From Bimuria novae-zelandiae CBS 107.79 (Eukaryota > Ascomycota > Dothideomycetes > Pleosporales > Didymosphaeriaceae): 64,000 bases of DNA. Both the position numbers and the translations under genes were made by a program. Position 1 is the first letter of the stretch. Each line of letters begins with the position of its first letter. Of this stretch, positions 1-10,277 are shown piece by piece. A model generated the notes under the pieces. It had not been told where the DNA came from. It saw only the letters and a program-made list of their open reading frames with translations, and did not search any database. The stretch is taken from NCBI GenBank assembly GCA_010015655.1, contig ML976679.1, positions 510,027 to 574,026 on the forward strand, written 5' to 3'.

Positions 1-977
1 GCGTACGCTAATTAAGGACTTTAAATAGTATTTAATTAAGTAAGTATACTATTATCATTATTAATTTATTTATTAACTATTTTAAAAACTACCTTAGAGG
101 CGTAGGGCGCGGACCTTTATTATAATTAGCTTATTAGTAATCTTAGTATTTTTATTCTACGCAGAATTATTTAGAGCGTATAGCTTAAAGTGTATACTTA
201 GGTTAGCGTAAAGTTAATTTATAAAGTTAATAATACTAAGCTTAGCGTTAAGCTTAATTATAATTAAATTATAGTTATACTAATACTAAATACAATATAT
301 AGTATTCTATAGCTAGTGTCCCAGCTAAGCTTTTATTTTTATTAGAAAGGTCTTTACTTCGTGCTAACGCAAGTGTTAATAGATAGTATAAGCACATTAC
401 TTATTACTATTATAATAAGACTCTCCCTATTATTATAGTTAGATAAAATTAATTAAATTTTAATAAAAGGGATAGATAGCGTCTTTTAGCGTATAGTAAG
501 AAATCTACTTTATTAATTTTAATTCTATATAGATTTAATAAAAGTTTTAGTTAGTAGGCCCTTTTACTATGCCTCGTTTAAGATCATTATTTAGGTAATC
601 TATAACCTTGCGTTCCAGATAGCCCTAAACCGTATAGGCCATTGTTAGAGAAATCTCTTAGATCTTTTTTAGTGTCTTTAATAGATATGTTTAAATAGCT
701 ATTGCAAGTAAGGATAATTTTATTAAATAATAAAAGAAATTTATGTTAATAAGTTAGTAGCTCTTATAGTATTTTAGGTAAGTAATAACGTCGTGTTTAT
801 TATATAGCATATTTTAACCTAACTTAAAATAAATACTAATATCGCGATAGCGTCTAAGACTAACTACGCTTATAATAAAGCTAGGTACTAAAGTAATATA
901 AGTAATTAGCGTTAGTGCTATGTCTATTAATATATTAATTAAAAGAGTTATTTTACCTTAGGCCTTAATCTTATAGT

Positions 978-1232
978 TGTCCGTACGCAGTACGGGCAGC
1001 TACCTAATGCGATGTCTTAAGACAGGTGACAATGGTTATGTAATACCGCACAGGCAAAGGCACAGACCATAGTCACCGTGCGCGAGCATCAATCCTTATA
1101 ACCCCCTTTCCTCCGTACGTAGAATAGACAGACAGGACTTGAATACCAGACCCTTTTCTCACCCGTACCATCGTACAACTATCTAGCCCTATCATATCGC
1201 GATATGCTTGGCTTAGTATAGCCCATTCAACA
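978..1232. repeat. Solo LTR with 5-bp target duplication
   Basis: A 255-bp segment begins TGTCCGTACG, ends CCATTCAACA and is flanked on both sides by ATAGT (973-977 and 1233-1237). The second copia copy (around 53.6 kb) lacks it at the equivalent place, so insertion is shown by comparison and not only by the duplication. It keeps many CpA and TpG dinucleotides although its host DNA is almost devoid of them. It matches none of the full LTRs in this window, so its parent family is unknown. Confidence 0.9.
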
Positions 1233-2339
1233 ATAGTAGTATTTACTTACTTTAATAATTATACTAGTATCTTTAACGCGCTTCTATTCGTAGCCTATCT
1301 AATTAATTATATTAATAATATAGGTGTTAGAACCTAGGTTACGGATATATTAGTTTTAAAGAGTTATAATATAATTATTAATTATAGTAATAATTAACTT
1401 ATTTAGTAGAATTACGTTATAATTATTAGCTAAAGTAGCTAAGACTTTACTTATTATACTATATAAGCCTATTATAAAAGCTAAGCTACGATTTCTTAGT
1501 AGACGTCTATTATTAAGATAAATAGCTATAGTAGCTAGTATTATCTTTAAAAAATACCTATTTATTTTATTTACTGCCTTCTATATTCGCGTAAGTAGGC
1601 TAGGTTTATTTTATAAAACTTAATTAATACGCTAGCGCGTGATAGAATTTTTTAAAGTTACTTAGTTATAAACAGAAGTCTTTATTAAGGTAGTAGTACA
1701 AACTATACTAATATTTATTACTATAGAGACATACGCTCCTTGGCGCTTAACTTATAGTAAACTTATTATTATCCTTAACATTGCTCTACGTCTTTACTAC
1801 TTAAAGATTACCTGCCATACTATTAAGCTTCTAGGAACTAGGTTAGACTTATTAAACGTACGTTATATGTATAGAAATATAGTCCTTTAGCGTAGCTATT
1901 TACGCGTTATTATTCTTCTATTTAAATAGCTTAATTAGGTTAGGCAGAGCGTATTTAGGGTTATTACTTTTAATAATTATTAAAAAGTCTTTTTATACGC
2001 ACGCGCTTTTTATATTAGATAAATTAATTTTAGTATACTAGGTAGTAACTTTAATTTATAATTATAGCTAGTTTTTAAAATTATATAACGTTAGCGGGAC
2101 ATATTAGTGCTTCTAGTTATTAATTAAGTTATATTAGTAAACTACTATTAATAGCGTAAAATATATATTAAAAGGGATAAGCCGCGCGTGTAGAGTATCC
2201 TTATTATATAATAAGTAAATGTAGCGCTTAGTAATTATCTTACTAATATCTATATTTAGGTTTTAAAGTACTTACTTTTACTTAAGGCAGCAGGTATATT
2301 ACTTTTTATATTAGTTATACGCAAATTAATAGCGTAGAA

Positions 2340-2595
2340 ATTTGGTATTATTAAAGTTAACGTTAGTATATATTATACTAGGTACCTTAGTAACTTTGTA
2401 TTAGTGCGCTATAGGCTCGACAAGCTCTGTAAGTAGAGGCAGGTTAGCTATAGCAACGTTAAAGTTATAATACTACTATAGATCGTGCTGCTGCGCGGCA
2501 TCCTTGCGAAGAAAGGTCTATGCCTGCCAGTCCTTAGGCTTGTTAAGGACTATAGTGACACGCGTTGTTGTAAGATCAGATTCTATTACTATCAT
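2340..2595 (-). pseudogene. Copia gag, N-terminal part (copy 1)
   Basis: The reading frame starts at an ATG at 2595 and reads MIVIESDLTTTRVTIVLNKP, followed by a K-D-W-Q segment typical of the N-terminal region of fungal copia Gag (the substrate-like 'LNG-x-N-F-x-x-W' region). In-frame stops are TAG or TAA and are explained by RIP of CAG, CAA or TGG codons. In the second copy (about 52270) the start codon is ATA instead of ATG and a small deletion shifts the frame. Downstream gag and protease in this copy are too mutated to delimit. Confidence 0.45.
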
Positions 2596-2758
2596 GGAGT
2601 CGTGTAGCTATTATATAAATTGTATGTAGCAGGTATCGCAGGATTATTATAAATAATTATAAGAAAATAATTATAAGTAAATAATTGAAAGTGAACGATT
2701 GCAAGTGAACAATTGCAAGTGAGTAGCAGCCTTAGCAAGGGCAAACCGGGCTTATAAC

Positions 2759-2878
2759 TGTAACGTCGAAAAAGAGTGTTCAGGCAATCGTTGTTTTGAT
2801 TAAGAAGCTACTCTATGAAGCTATATACTGTGTGGATCACGTGGACGGCCCGCACGTACGCGGGTGGCCCAAGCTTCA
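2759..2878 (-). repeat. Terminal 120 bp of the copia element (probable 5' LTR)
   Basis: Read on the minus strand it starts TGAAGCTTGG and ends CGACGTTACA, about 165 bp before the gag ATG. The same block is found at 52038-52160. The TG...CA ends fit an LTR, but no second copy of this block exists in the window to prove it, and the first two bases differ in copy 2 (AG for TG). It could instead be a long leader. Confidence 0.4.
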
Positions 2879-3554
2879 TGTCCTAAACCGTCACAGATTC
2901 TGAAGGAGGTAATCTCGAAGTTGCAAACCATTTCTAGATTTAAAGGTCTGTGAAGAGCCAACGGAAGTAAATTGAGCCCATCGAAAGCAGTAAGTGCAGA
3001 ACGCATGGCAATATTGGCCCTGAAGCTCATGAGAAACAAACTGATCAGCTGGACTTATTTATGAACTTACTTCTGAGGGGAAGAATAACACTGTCTCCCG
3101 GTACTTATGCTGCATGCCGGCCAATGTCTCTTCTCCAATTCGTGGTACGTTCTCAGTCTTCTAGTTTGCAGGATGTGGGTTCATCTTGGCCCGTATCTCT
3201 TCCGCCAGGTGCTGTAGTCCTGCTTTGGACATCCCCAGATCCGCCGCCTTGCTCATAGTCGCCAGGTCGTTTGGCATGAGCATTCCTGGCTGTGGAAATG
3301 CCAGCTGGAATATAGGATCATCTGGCACATTTGACCTATTATTTGCATTTATCAGCTCGATATCAAGGAGAACTGAGAACTGAGACCCACCAGTCAATAA
3401 TATCCCCCGCAATGTGGTTATTCACTCTCATCGGAAACACGTTTGCTGCGATCTGATAGGGTAATGGGTCCATGGGCGTGGCATATCGTTTGAAAAGTGA
3501 TGGAATCGAACTTTTCGTGAACATGTCATAACCTTTCCTGCTGATGACTTCCAT
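2878..3554 (-). pseudogene. Lysine 2,3-aminomutase-like radical SAM gene, truncated by a copia insertion
   Basis: Three exons can be joined on the minus strand: 3554-3391, 3335-3071 and 3019-2878, with GT-AG introns of 55 and 51 bp and consistent phases. The N-terminal part includes NNHIAGDIIDW and FPQPGMLMP, as in KamA-family proteins. The third exon carries the radical SAM cluster signature YCHAFCTYCFRW (C-x3-C-x2-C), which in this family binds the 4Fe-4S cluster that cleaves S-adenosylmethionine. The family interconverts alpha- and beta-lysine with PLP. The gene is broken three ways: a TAG after HPAN (3163-3161), a TGA at 2893-2891, and loss of everything downstream at the copia boundary (2878). 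Only about 190 residues remain; the barrel, the PLP lysine and the C terminus are absent. The start at 3554 is the first ATG of the frame; an upstream exon cannot be excluded. Confidence 0.8.
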
Positions 3555-5506
3555 TTTGATAAGCGGTGAAACCCGTACTCTGCAGAGAGGAAACCTTGGG
3601 ACGTAAGAAAAACTATCTGACTTAAACGTGACTAAACACGTACTGATATAGCTTAAAGATAGCTTAAGCTACGTAATTCTTCTTTAATCTTATTTTGTAC
3701 CTCTAGAATATCTTGATCACTCCACGCGGACTTATTATGCGTCTAGTTGGTTGGATGAATGGCCTTGCATGCATGCGGCGGTAAGTTCCTAGTGCAATAA
3801 GACGCCCTGCCTAGTCGTATGCGTAAGTTACACTCTAACTTGCGGCACAGCATCTCAGCGTATCCACAATCACGCCAACTTGCGGCACAGCATCTCAACG
3901 TATTCACAATAGGGAAATGCCGGCAGGGCCGGCAACCAACCGTTCAGTGCCAAGGCGCGGAACTGGGAGCTGTCACAAAGGGGGTTAAAGATTTGTGAGC
4001 AGGGATGGTTGGCGATTTACAGTTGCCATAGATGAGTGCTGTATAGTGATATCACTACCAATGTTTTACATTACACCTTTCTTCTTTCTCAATCAGAACG
4101 TCTGCACCTTTTTCGTCACCATCCACCAGCATCACAATAATGGGCGTTCATTTTCATCAATTGCTCGGAGCATCCAAATACCTATCGAAAACAATTCATT
4201 TCTCTCAATGGAAAGGCATTGCGTCTATCAATACTGCAGGACCGTTCTCCAATAGATTCACCAGGAATTTGGCCTCACAAAGCCCTGCGAAGGAGAATAA
4301 CCCACGAAGCTCATATGTGAGGTAAACGATATGTAGAGCACAGTGAGACGCCTTCGCTAAGATCTTCCCTCTAGGTATAAAATAGATTTCAAACGCCCCT
4401 CAGGCGTGGTTTATAACTGCACTGCCGCTGAAGGCGAGAGCTTCCTCTCAGTGGCACAGCGAGATCGAAGGTTCGTTACCTTTGATCACCCTTCTCTGGA
4501 ATTTCTTCTTTAAGATTAACAGACGCAAAATATATGTGCTTGTCAGGGCGAATGTGCTTGCTCTACCTGCCATGTTATACTTTCTTCCAAAGAGCACTAC
4601 TTGAGCCTCGACCCGCCGATAGAGAAAGAAAGTGACATGCTAGATCTAGCATACGGCTTGACAGAGACGAGTAGACTGGGCTGTCAACTACGGATGAAAC
4701 GAGAATTGAGTGGCGTGGAGATCACATTACCTGGGATCACACAAGACGTGCAGAAGGACATATAATGCGTAGAGTGGAGATAGTCTAGAAGGTCAATACT
4801 AGTTTTCTCACCCAGTGTTCTCTTGAGCCTTGATGCTAACACAAGCTAATTGCATCACTATGGGAAATATAACTACTGCATAATCCAACAACTTGTATGA
4901 AGTAGGCTTGAAGCAGCTTTCACTTCTACCTAACATGCGACAACAATTCAAAAGCTCTAGCAATGGTCGCTGAATTAACATGTGACTAGCGCCTGGGTCT
5001 TGGTCTTGGTCTGGGTCCGGGTCTACACAGGGATTACCTTAGACCAATACACATAATAGTAAGGCGCCAAGTTCGTAAACAAGGGAAGATCATGTTGAAG
5101 GATTGAATTACAGTCGCTAGCGATTGCGGCTTCACCCCATCACACCGGCTGCAACATGTGCTGCTTAACCTCACCTTCCGTAAATGGGTTAGCGCTGACT
5201 GTGGAACGCTAAACAGAGAGTTTGAATAGCCAGCTATCAACAAAAAGTGGGCTGGACCCTTGCTGGCACATCGGCCTGACGGTCCTCAACAGTGTTGTAT
5301 ACCCCTCATGTCAGCCAATAGACTCTGAAGCTCGGCTTTAATGATATGCCTGGCCCGGGCCGCCCGCACCCAATAGCTTGGTTCACGGCCCACATAGACA
5401 TCAAATATAACTTTGCCGCAAAGAATATCTAGAGGGAAGCAGTCTCGAGCCATACATAGTACTTGAGCACACTTCAACAATTTTCACCTGCACTTGTTAG
5501 GCAGCG
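3555..5506. other. Unique intergenic DNA, no gene recognised
   Basis: Base composition is balanced and CpA/TpG are normal, so this stretch escaped RIP. Only short, unrelated open frames occur on both strands and none shows a domain or plausible splice structure. It holds a 34-bp direct repeat (3837-3910) and a short degenerate GGTCTT/GGTCTG tract near 4992-5022. It contains the divergent upstream regions of the radical SAM pseudogene (left) and the MFS gene (right). Confidence 0.6.
3837..3910. repeat. Two 34-bp direct repeats
   Basis: Copies at 3837-3870 and 3877-3910 begin AACTTGCGGCACAGCATCTC and end CACAAT. They differ at two positions (G/A and C/T) and are separated by 6 bp. They lie about 280 bp upstream of the radical SAM pseudogene start. 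A regulatory role is possible but unsupported. Confidence 0.75.
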
Positions 5507-7237
5507 ATGATGATTCGTCTCCGTCTCGAAAGTGACGGAATTCCTCAATCATGGCCAATGCTGAAGAAAGTGTACTGCACTTACATACCTACTATCGTTG
5601 GGTTCCTCGTCTGCTTTGCGTCAGCGACTACCGTCCCCGCAGAGGCACAATTTGTATCAGAGTTTCACGTCTCGAGTCGTGTAGCTTTATTTCCATTCAG
5701 TTTTTTCACGCTGGGGCTCGCGTACGTCTAACTGCGTTATCTGATAATCGCTCAGTCGATATTGACGTGTGTCTACAGTTTTGGACCGCTTCTTGCAGCT
5801 CCTATTAGTGAGAACTACGGCCGCAGACCTGTATATCTACTCGGCCTGCTTGCTTTCTCCCTTTTCACTTTAGGCGCCGGCCTCTCACCGAGCTTTACGT
5901 CTCTCGTCTTGTGCCGATTCTTTGCTGGGGCGTTTGGAGGCGCCATGCTAGTCGTAGGCTTTGGGTTTTTGGCGGATGTTTGGACGACCAAGCAATTGCC
6001 TGTGGCACTGTCTATCTTTAATGTGGTTCCATTCTGTGGCCCTGCTACTGGGTATATCTACAACCCGTCCTATACTCGCTTAAGAACTGTACTGATGTCT
6101 GGTAGCCAACTTGTTTCGAGCTACATTATACCGCAGAAAACGTGGTCATGGACCCAGTGGCCAACCCTCTTTCTAGCAGCCTTTATTTATCTCACAATTT
6201 TACCCATGCCGGAGACCTATGGAACAGCAAACAACTCTACAATTCAGACTATCAACGAAGTAAAGCAAAAACGTTTCGGAGAGTATATCAAATCTTTGCT
6301 AGCAGCTATTCCCTTTGTGCGACCTCTACACATGCTTATCCATGAGCCAGTTGTTTGCCTCTTCTCCCTTTGTAAGCATCCCTTGAAAATTCGGTAAATA
6401 ACTTCTAATCTTTAGATATTGCATTCAACTTTACCGCTATCTATTGCTTTTCTGCGTCTATCCCATTTGTCTTCAAGGCACAATATGGATTTAGCTTGCA
6501 ATCTCAAGGCCTTGTTTTTACAGGCTTGATATTTGGGTAACATGCAATTTTACACTAATCTACGTTACCACGAAATTACTAACTTTTCCCAGATACTTAA
6601 TTTCGGGGCCAACAATGATATTTCCATACATGAAGCAGATGCGGAAAAAGCAGGTAGCTAACTCCTCAAGCTCAAACATAGAACCACTCGAAAATGGAAC
6701 TCAACCGGAAAGTCTGCTCTGGCCTGCGTTAATTGGTGCCGTGGCACTTCCTGTCAGTTTCTTCTGGTTTGGATGGTCAGCGGAGGCTCAGGTGCATTGG
6801 GCATCTCCCATCATAGCTCTTGGCCTATATTCATGGGGGAATAATCTGCTTTATGTGAGATCTATGATTCAATATTATTAGAGGTATCGGTACTGATCTT
6901 CCATCACAGAATGCTGCGCAGCTATACCTCTTGGAAACATATGGGTCTCGCTACGGGGCGAGCGCTACTGCCGCCAACAATCTGCTTCGATACATATGGG
7001 CTGCTATACTACCTTTGTTCATGACAACGAGTGAGTAACGTCGCATATATTACTCCACTTAATCACTGACGTGGGAGCGCAATAGTGTATTCCAATCTTG
7101 GGACTGGTTGGGCTTCAAGCCTTCTTGGGTTCATTCTAGTCCTGTTCGTGCCCATTCCATGGGCTTTGCGTTACTTTGGACCCAAGTTGAGATCTCGTAG
7201 TGTCTATTTGCAGACAGATGAAATTTTGCAACAATAG
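5507..7237 (+). CDS. Major facilitator superfamily transporter, seven exons, apparently intact
   Basis: Exons 5507-5721, 5779-6051, 6106-6371, 6416-6536, 6593-6854, 6910-7030 and 7086-7237 join in phase to a 469-residue protein with no internal stop. All introns are GT-AG and 44-57 bp long. Removing the 54-bp second intron is optional for frame but restores the usual sequence after the GPATG motif. The protein looks like a fungal drug:H+ antiporter-1 family member. An N-terminal WPMLKK segment precedes TM1; PISENYGRRPVYLLGL is the cytoplasmic loop 2-3 signature; W-S-W-T-Q-W-P-T-L-F follows TM6. A charged central loop precedes a second six-helix half that includes YGSRYGASATAANNLLRY and PIPWALRYFGP. 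It should sit in the plasma membrane; the substrate cannot be told. At 469 residues it is slightly short for the family. A longer N terminus from an upstream exon is possible, since two ATGs occur in tandem at the start. It is the only gene here free of nonsense codons. Confidence 0.87.
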
Positions 7238-7621
7238 GAAGTACTTGCTATTATTAATAACATCATCGAAAAATTTGGTCAATTTCAATCTACTACTGTA
7301 CATCCACGCCTCCCAGAACACTCAGTGTACCGGAACAAAATCCTCTGCTGAAGCGTTTTGTAGATACTTCCACGCGCTTGTACAGCTGGGTGTCCGAGGC
7401 CTCGCTGATCCTTCGCTGAGTCGCTGCCTCGCTTGCCGGCCAATGGCGCCCCGGGGACATGTGCAGATGTCCACGGCCGCCGCGCCGCCCCCCGCCGTGG
7501 ATATCCCTCTAGCGGCCGTGTGCCCGCTGAGCGCGCTGCTAATTGCCCAGGTACCTGCTGTATCGAGTCGAGCCGTCACGCTCGTCTGCTGGCCATTGGC
7601 CCTGCCTCTGTGGCGCACCCC
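7238..7621. other. GC-rich stretch without a recognised gene
   Basis: This is the 3' flank of the MFS gene, followed by unusually GC-rich DNA (about 7380-7620) with overlapping open frames on both strands. Open frames are expected by chance at this composition. The GC-rich DNA resumes on the far side of the Tc1-like element at 9289, so the element was inserted into it. Confidence 0.5.
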
Positions 7622-9288
7622 CACCAGGTGGCGAGCTAATTCGTGATCGGTGTACGTAAGCAGCACTAGCCATCAACAACAGCCCCTCCATCTACAACAA
7701 AACTTCACCCTTACACCAATCACCCAAATCTCGTCCGATTCCTATAATGAGCAGCTTAATCGACGCGCCGCGAACGCCTAAACGCTCTAAACCTAATATC
7801 TAATATACTACGCCTACGAAATCAGCCTACCTACACTATTGTAGCCACCGGGCAAATGGCGAGACTATTAACAATGTCAACAAGCTATTTCAAATCTCTA
7901 AGGCTACAGGCAGATATTAAAGGCGTTAATAACACAAGCTAGGTATAGAGATCGCGCAAAGGCGTACACATAAGCCTTTAGCTAAGCTTAACAGCAACAA
8001 GCTTAGGAGAGCTTTTCAAACGCCTATATAAGTTCTTAAACACATAGCAGAGCCTAAGGAGAATCCCTATAGTTAACGCCCGCTTACCTATTAAGCTAAA
8101 AAGTATAGTGTTAAGCTCTCTAAGTGTTAGTTATAATATAACTTTAGTTAATAACTCGACGCTCACATGTACATAGCGCCCTATAGTAATCCTTTAATAG
8201 ACGCCAACAAAGCTGCGCGCGTATAGTATGGCCAGCAGAACAAGGATCTGCCTATTACAGGTTACTAGGATTAAGTTTTCTTCACTAATAAGGCTTATTT
8301 TAACCCACATAAGCGCCTTTAAAAGCCTCGTCAGCTGCGTCGACGCGGGCAGCAAAAACAATACAGAAAAGTCACTAATATGCAGCCTCGGAGCGCTCCT
8401 AGGGGTCAGGTTTTACACATATATACCTGCGTTAACTAGGACTTTAAATCAGAGCTCTACTTTTACAACAACAACAAAGAGATGCCTACAGTTGTTAAGC
8501 CTCCGCCAAAACCTCGTAAAAGAATGTATAAGTCCTCTCAGCAGTACAAAAAGCGCGTACAAGAATAGGAGGCTTATAAGCCTCCTGAAGTTAACGTAGA
8601 TCCTTAAGGGAACTATATAACATAAGCCTACTATACAGAGTATGTACTGCCTATATATATTAAGATCCTCAACAACGCGCGCACTCGTAATCCTTATAAA
8701 TATCTTATTTTATAAGAAGATAATAACCTATTGCATAGTATAAGATTAAAACACAATATTACGTGTATATTTTAGATATCTTAAGGAGTGCGGCTCCTTA
8801 TACACCCAGAGAGGTCACCAGATCTCAATCCTACAGAAGGATGCTAGCTCATTCTTAAAGAAAAGGCCAAAAGGCGTCTCCACAAGCCATGTGAAGGTGA
8901 GACGCCTTAGGATAGGACTACAAAACACCTTAAGGATATACTACAGCAAATATAGGATGAGATCTCTATTAATAAGATTAGGGAGCTTATCAAGGAGATG
9001 CCAGATCGCTGCCAAAGGCTTATAGAAACTGGCGGCGAGAAGATACGCTCACAACACTGGTAAATATACTATACATATCCTATATACTATAAAGATCCTG
9101 AGATCTTAACACCAAATCTAAGCTCTACGCGTCAGATTTAAGCTTTAAAATCAAGTTCAGCCTCAAAATCAAGTCAATATGCGTTAAGAACCTCAGAATT
9201 TCAACTTTGTATAGTAATTACTATAGGAGAACAAAATTTGGCGGTTGTGCTTACATAAACCGATCACGAATTAGCTCGCCACCTGGTG
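7622..9288 (+). mobile_element. Tc1/mariner-type DNA transposon, RIP-degraded, with 41-bp TIRs
   Basis: Inverted repeats 7622-7662 and 9248-9288 match at 39 of 41 positions (starting CACCAGGTGGCGAGCTAATT). Total length is 1667 bp. The repeats enclose a single transposase frame. Tc1-type elements normally duplicate TA, but no TA flanks the outer ends; CCCC occurs on both sides. A TA does lie within each repeat 16 bp in, so the alternative is that the element proper begins at ATTCGTGATC and landed in the centre of a palindrome. Confidence 0.8.
7747..9063 (+). pseudogene. Tc1-like DDE transposase, many nonsense codons
   Basis: From the ATG at 7747 to the TAA at 9061-9063 the frame keeps an exact multiple of three (439 codons), so damage is by substitution and not by indels. 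The internal stops I read are TAG or TAA, as RIP of CAG, CAA and TGG would give. The N terminus (MSSLIDAPRTPKRSKP) leads into a region expected to hold the helix-turn-helix. The C-terminal catalytic part is recognisable: L-x-E-D-N-N-L-L-H-S, then HPERSPDLNPTEGC, matching the fungal Tc1-type signature around the second Asp and the last acidic residue. The residue after GC is now a stop (TAG for a Trp codon). It would have cut and pasted the element through the inverted repeats. Confidence 0.82.
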
Positions 9289-9540
9289 CCCCTGTCCGTC
9301 TTGCTGACGCGGTATCGTACGCTGCATTGCTCCTTCCTTCGCGGCCTAGCCGCTGAACGCCTGGGCTGTGGATATCTCGCTCCCCCTGCTTCTCTACGCG
9401 ATGCCCTCAATGCTGCTGCAGCGGCCGGCCAGCTGTATGGCGTGCGTATATATATAGAGACCCTAGGGCCCTCCTGAGCCCTAGGTCTGAGCTCTAGCGT
9501 ACGCTGCTTTCTGCTGTCCTGCTGCTCTATATACTCTTCT
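9289..9540. other. GC-rich DNA with TATA run and hairpin
   Basis: This continues the GC-rich DNA interrupted by the Tc1-like element. A TATATATAG run at about 9449-9457 is followed at once by an imperfect inverted repeat (9458-9468 with 9479-9488, arms AGACCCTAGGG and CCCTAGGTCT). It may be the promoter region of the reading frame that starts to its right, but this is inference. Confidence 0.35.
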
Positions 9541-9717
9541 TATCGTTCGTACATACTTAGGGCAAGCGAGCAAGCATGGGTCTACAGCGCAGCGCGCGTC
9601 GCTAGCGCGAACTACGCTGAGTTACGCGCTAATGCGCACGAAATCCTAGCTATAATCCGTGAGCAGCGGCCAGAGAATACGCACCAGGTCTATAGTCCAA
9701 AGCAGGAGGAATTTAAG
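9541..9717 (+). pseudogene. N-terminal fragment of an Ndc10/Crypton-type (GCR1-like) protein
   Basis: An open frame reads SANYAELRANAHEILAII and then a PENTHQVYSPKQEEF segment. In fungi the pattern 'RP-x-NT-x-x-Y-x-PKQ-x-EF' opens proteins with the CBF3/Ndc10-like domain, which includes tyrosine recombinases of Crypton elements. The frame has no stop but ends abruptly where RIP-mutated gypsy DNA begins, so only about 59 residues survive. Neither a start codon nor the catalytic part is present. It could be a host gene or the 5' end of a Crypton. Identification is from memory of the family and is tentative. Confidence 0.4.
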
Positions 9718-9726
9718 GTAAGGTAG

Positions 9727-10116
9727 TCTAATTATAAAGTCTATAGCGATGTCTTCCTATAGTGCTATAAGTATCTAGATTACTTATATTTCTTTATACT
9801 TAAAGTGTATGGCGTGCTAGTTTTGTTAGTAGCTTATTTATTTTTATATATATTTTATAATTACTTCCTTTACTCCTCTAAATAAGTAATTTCTTTAGAT
9901 AAGTTCTATTGTTTTTCTAACTCCCAGGTGTCCGTATATAGAGCTATCGTAGTATTATTATATAATCTTAGTCTATAATTCCTTAGGTACTTCTTGTATA
10001 ATACTAAAAAGTTAGTTAAGTTCTACTATAAGTTTTAATAATCCTTTATTATTTTGTTGTAAAATAGTAGAGTATATCTTAATATTATCTTTTACTAAAT
10101 CTCTTTATCTACTTAA
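9727..10116 (-). pseudogene. Gypsy-3 integrase, N-terminal part
   Basis: The minus strand shows the zinc-binding region of a gypsy integrase: I-Y-G-H-L-G-V-R-K-T-I-E-L-I, then R-N-Y-L-F-R-G-V-K-E-V, and the start of the catalytic core (DFIIRLP). It continues the RNase H segment at 28696-29639 once the Gypsy-1 insertion is removed. It ends at about 9727, before the second catalytic Asp. The homologous stretch in the other copy is at about 57070-57480. Confidence 0.75.
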
Positions 10117-10277
10117 TGTAAAGGGCTGGGTGCTCAAGGAGCCAAAGGTGCCAAAAGAATACTTATAAATTTGATAGAGAGTCCGAAGTTAAGCTTTAGG
10201 CATCGAACTTATATATCTAGGGTTTGCATAACTAAGGGTTAAAAATCTAAGATAATAACTAGATATAGCTTATTATA
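10117..10277 (-). repeat. Gypsy-1 outer copy, left (3') LTR, 161 bp
   Basis: It begins TGTAAAGGGCTGGGTGCTCA and ends in TTATTATA, the RIP form of the CCATTACA end seen in two of its sisters. It aligns along its length with the LTRs at 11415, 22332 and 28536. Confidence 0.88.

Larger units (their letters stand above)
1..2878 (-). mobile_element. Ty1/copia remnant, copy 1, RIP-degraded, open at the left edge
   Basis: This AT-rich block is the inverted counterpart of 52038 onward. Both copies share the same end at the motif GAAGCTTGGGCCACC and stay collinear for about 2.9 kb. The class comes from the other copy, whose plus strand runs on into a recognisable copia reverse transcriptase, and from a gag-like start on this minus strand. 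The 5' end of the element lies at 2878, inside a radical SAM gene. CpA and TpG are strongly depleted away from the 5' end. A solo LTR (978-1232) is inserted in it. The rest of the element lies left of the window. Confidence 0.7.

Noticed and set aside
7322..7666. A 114-codon minus-strand and overlapping plus-strand frames in GC-rich DNA.
   Set aside because: They overlap each other and the TIR of the Tc1-like element, and long open frames are expected at this GC content.
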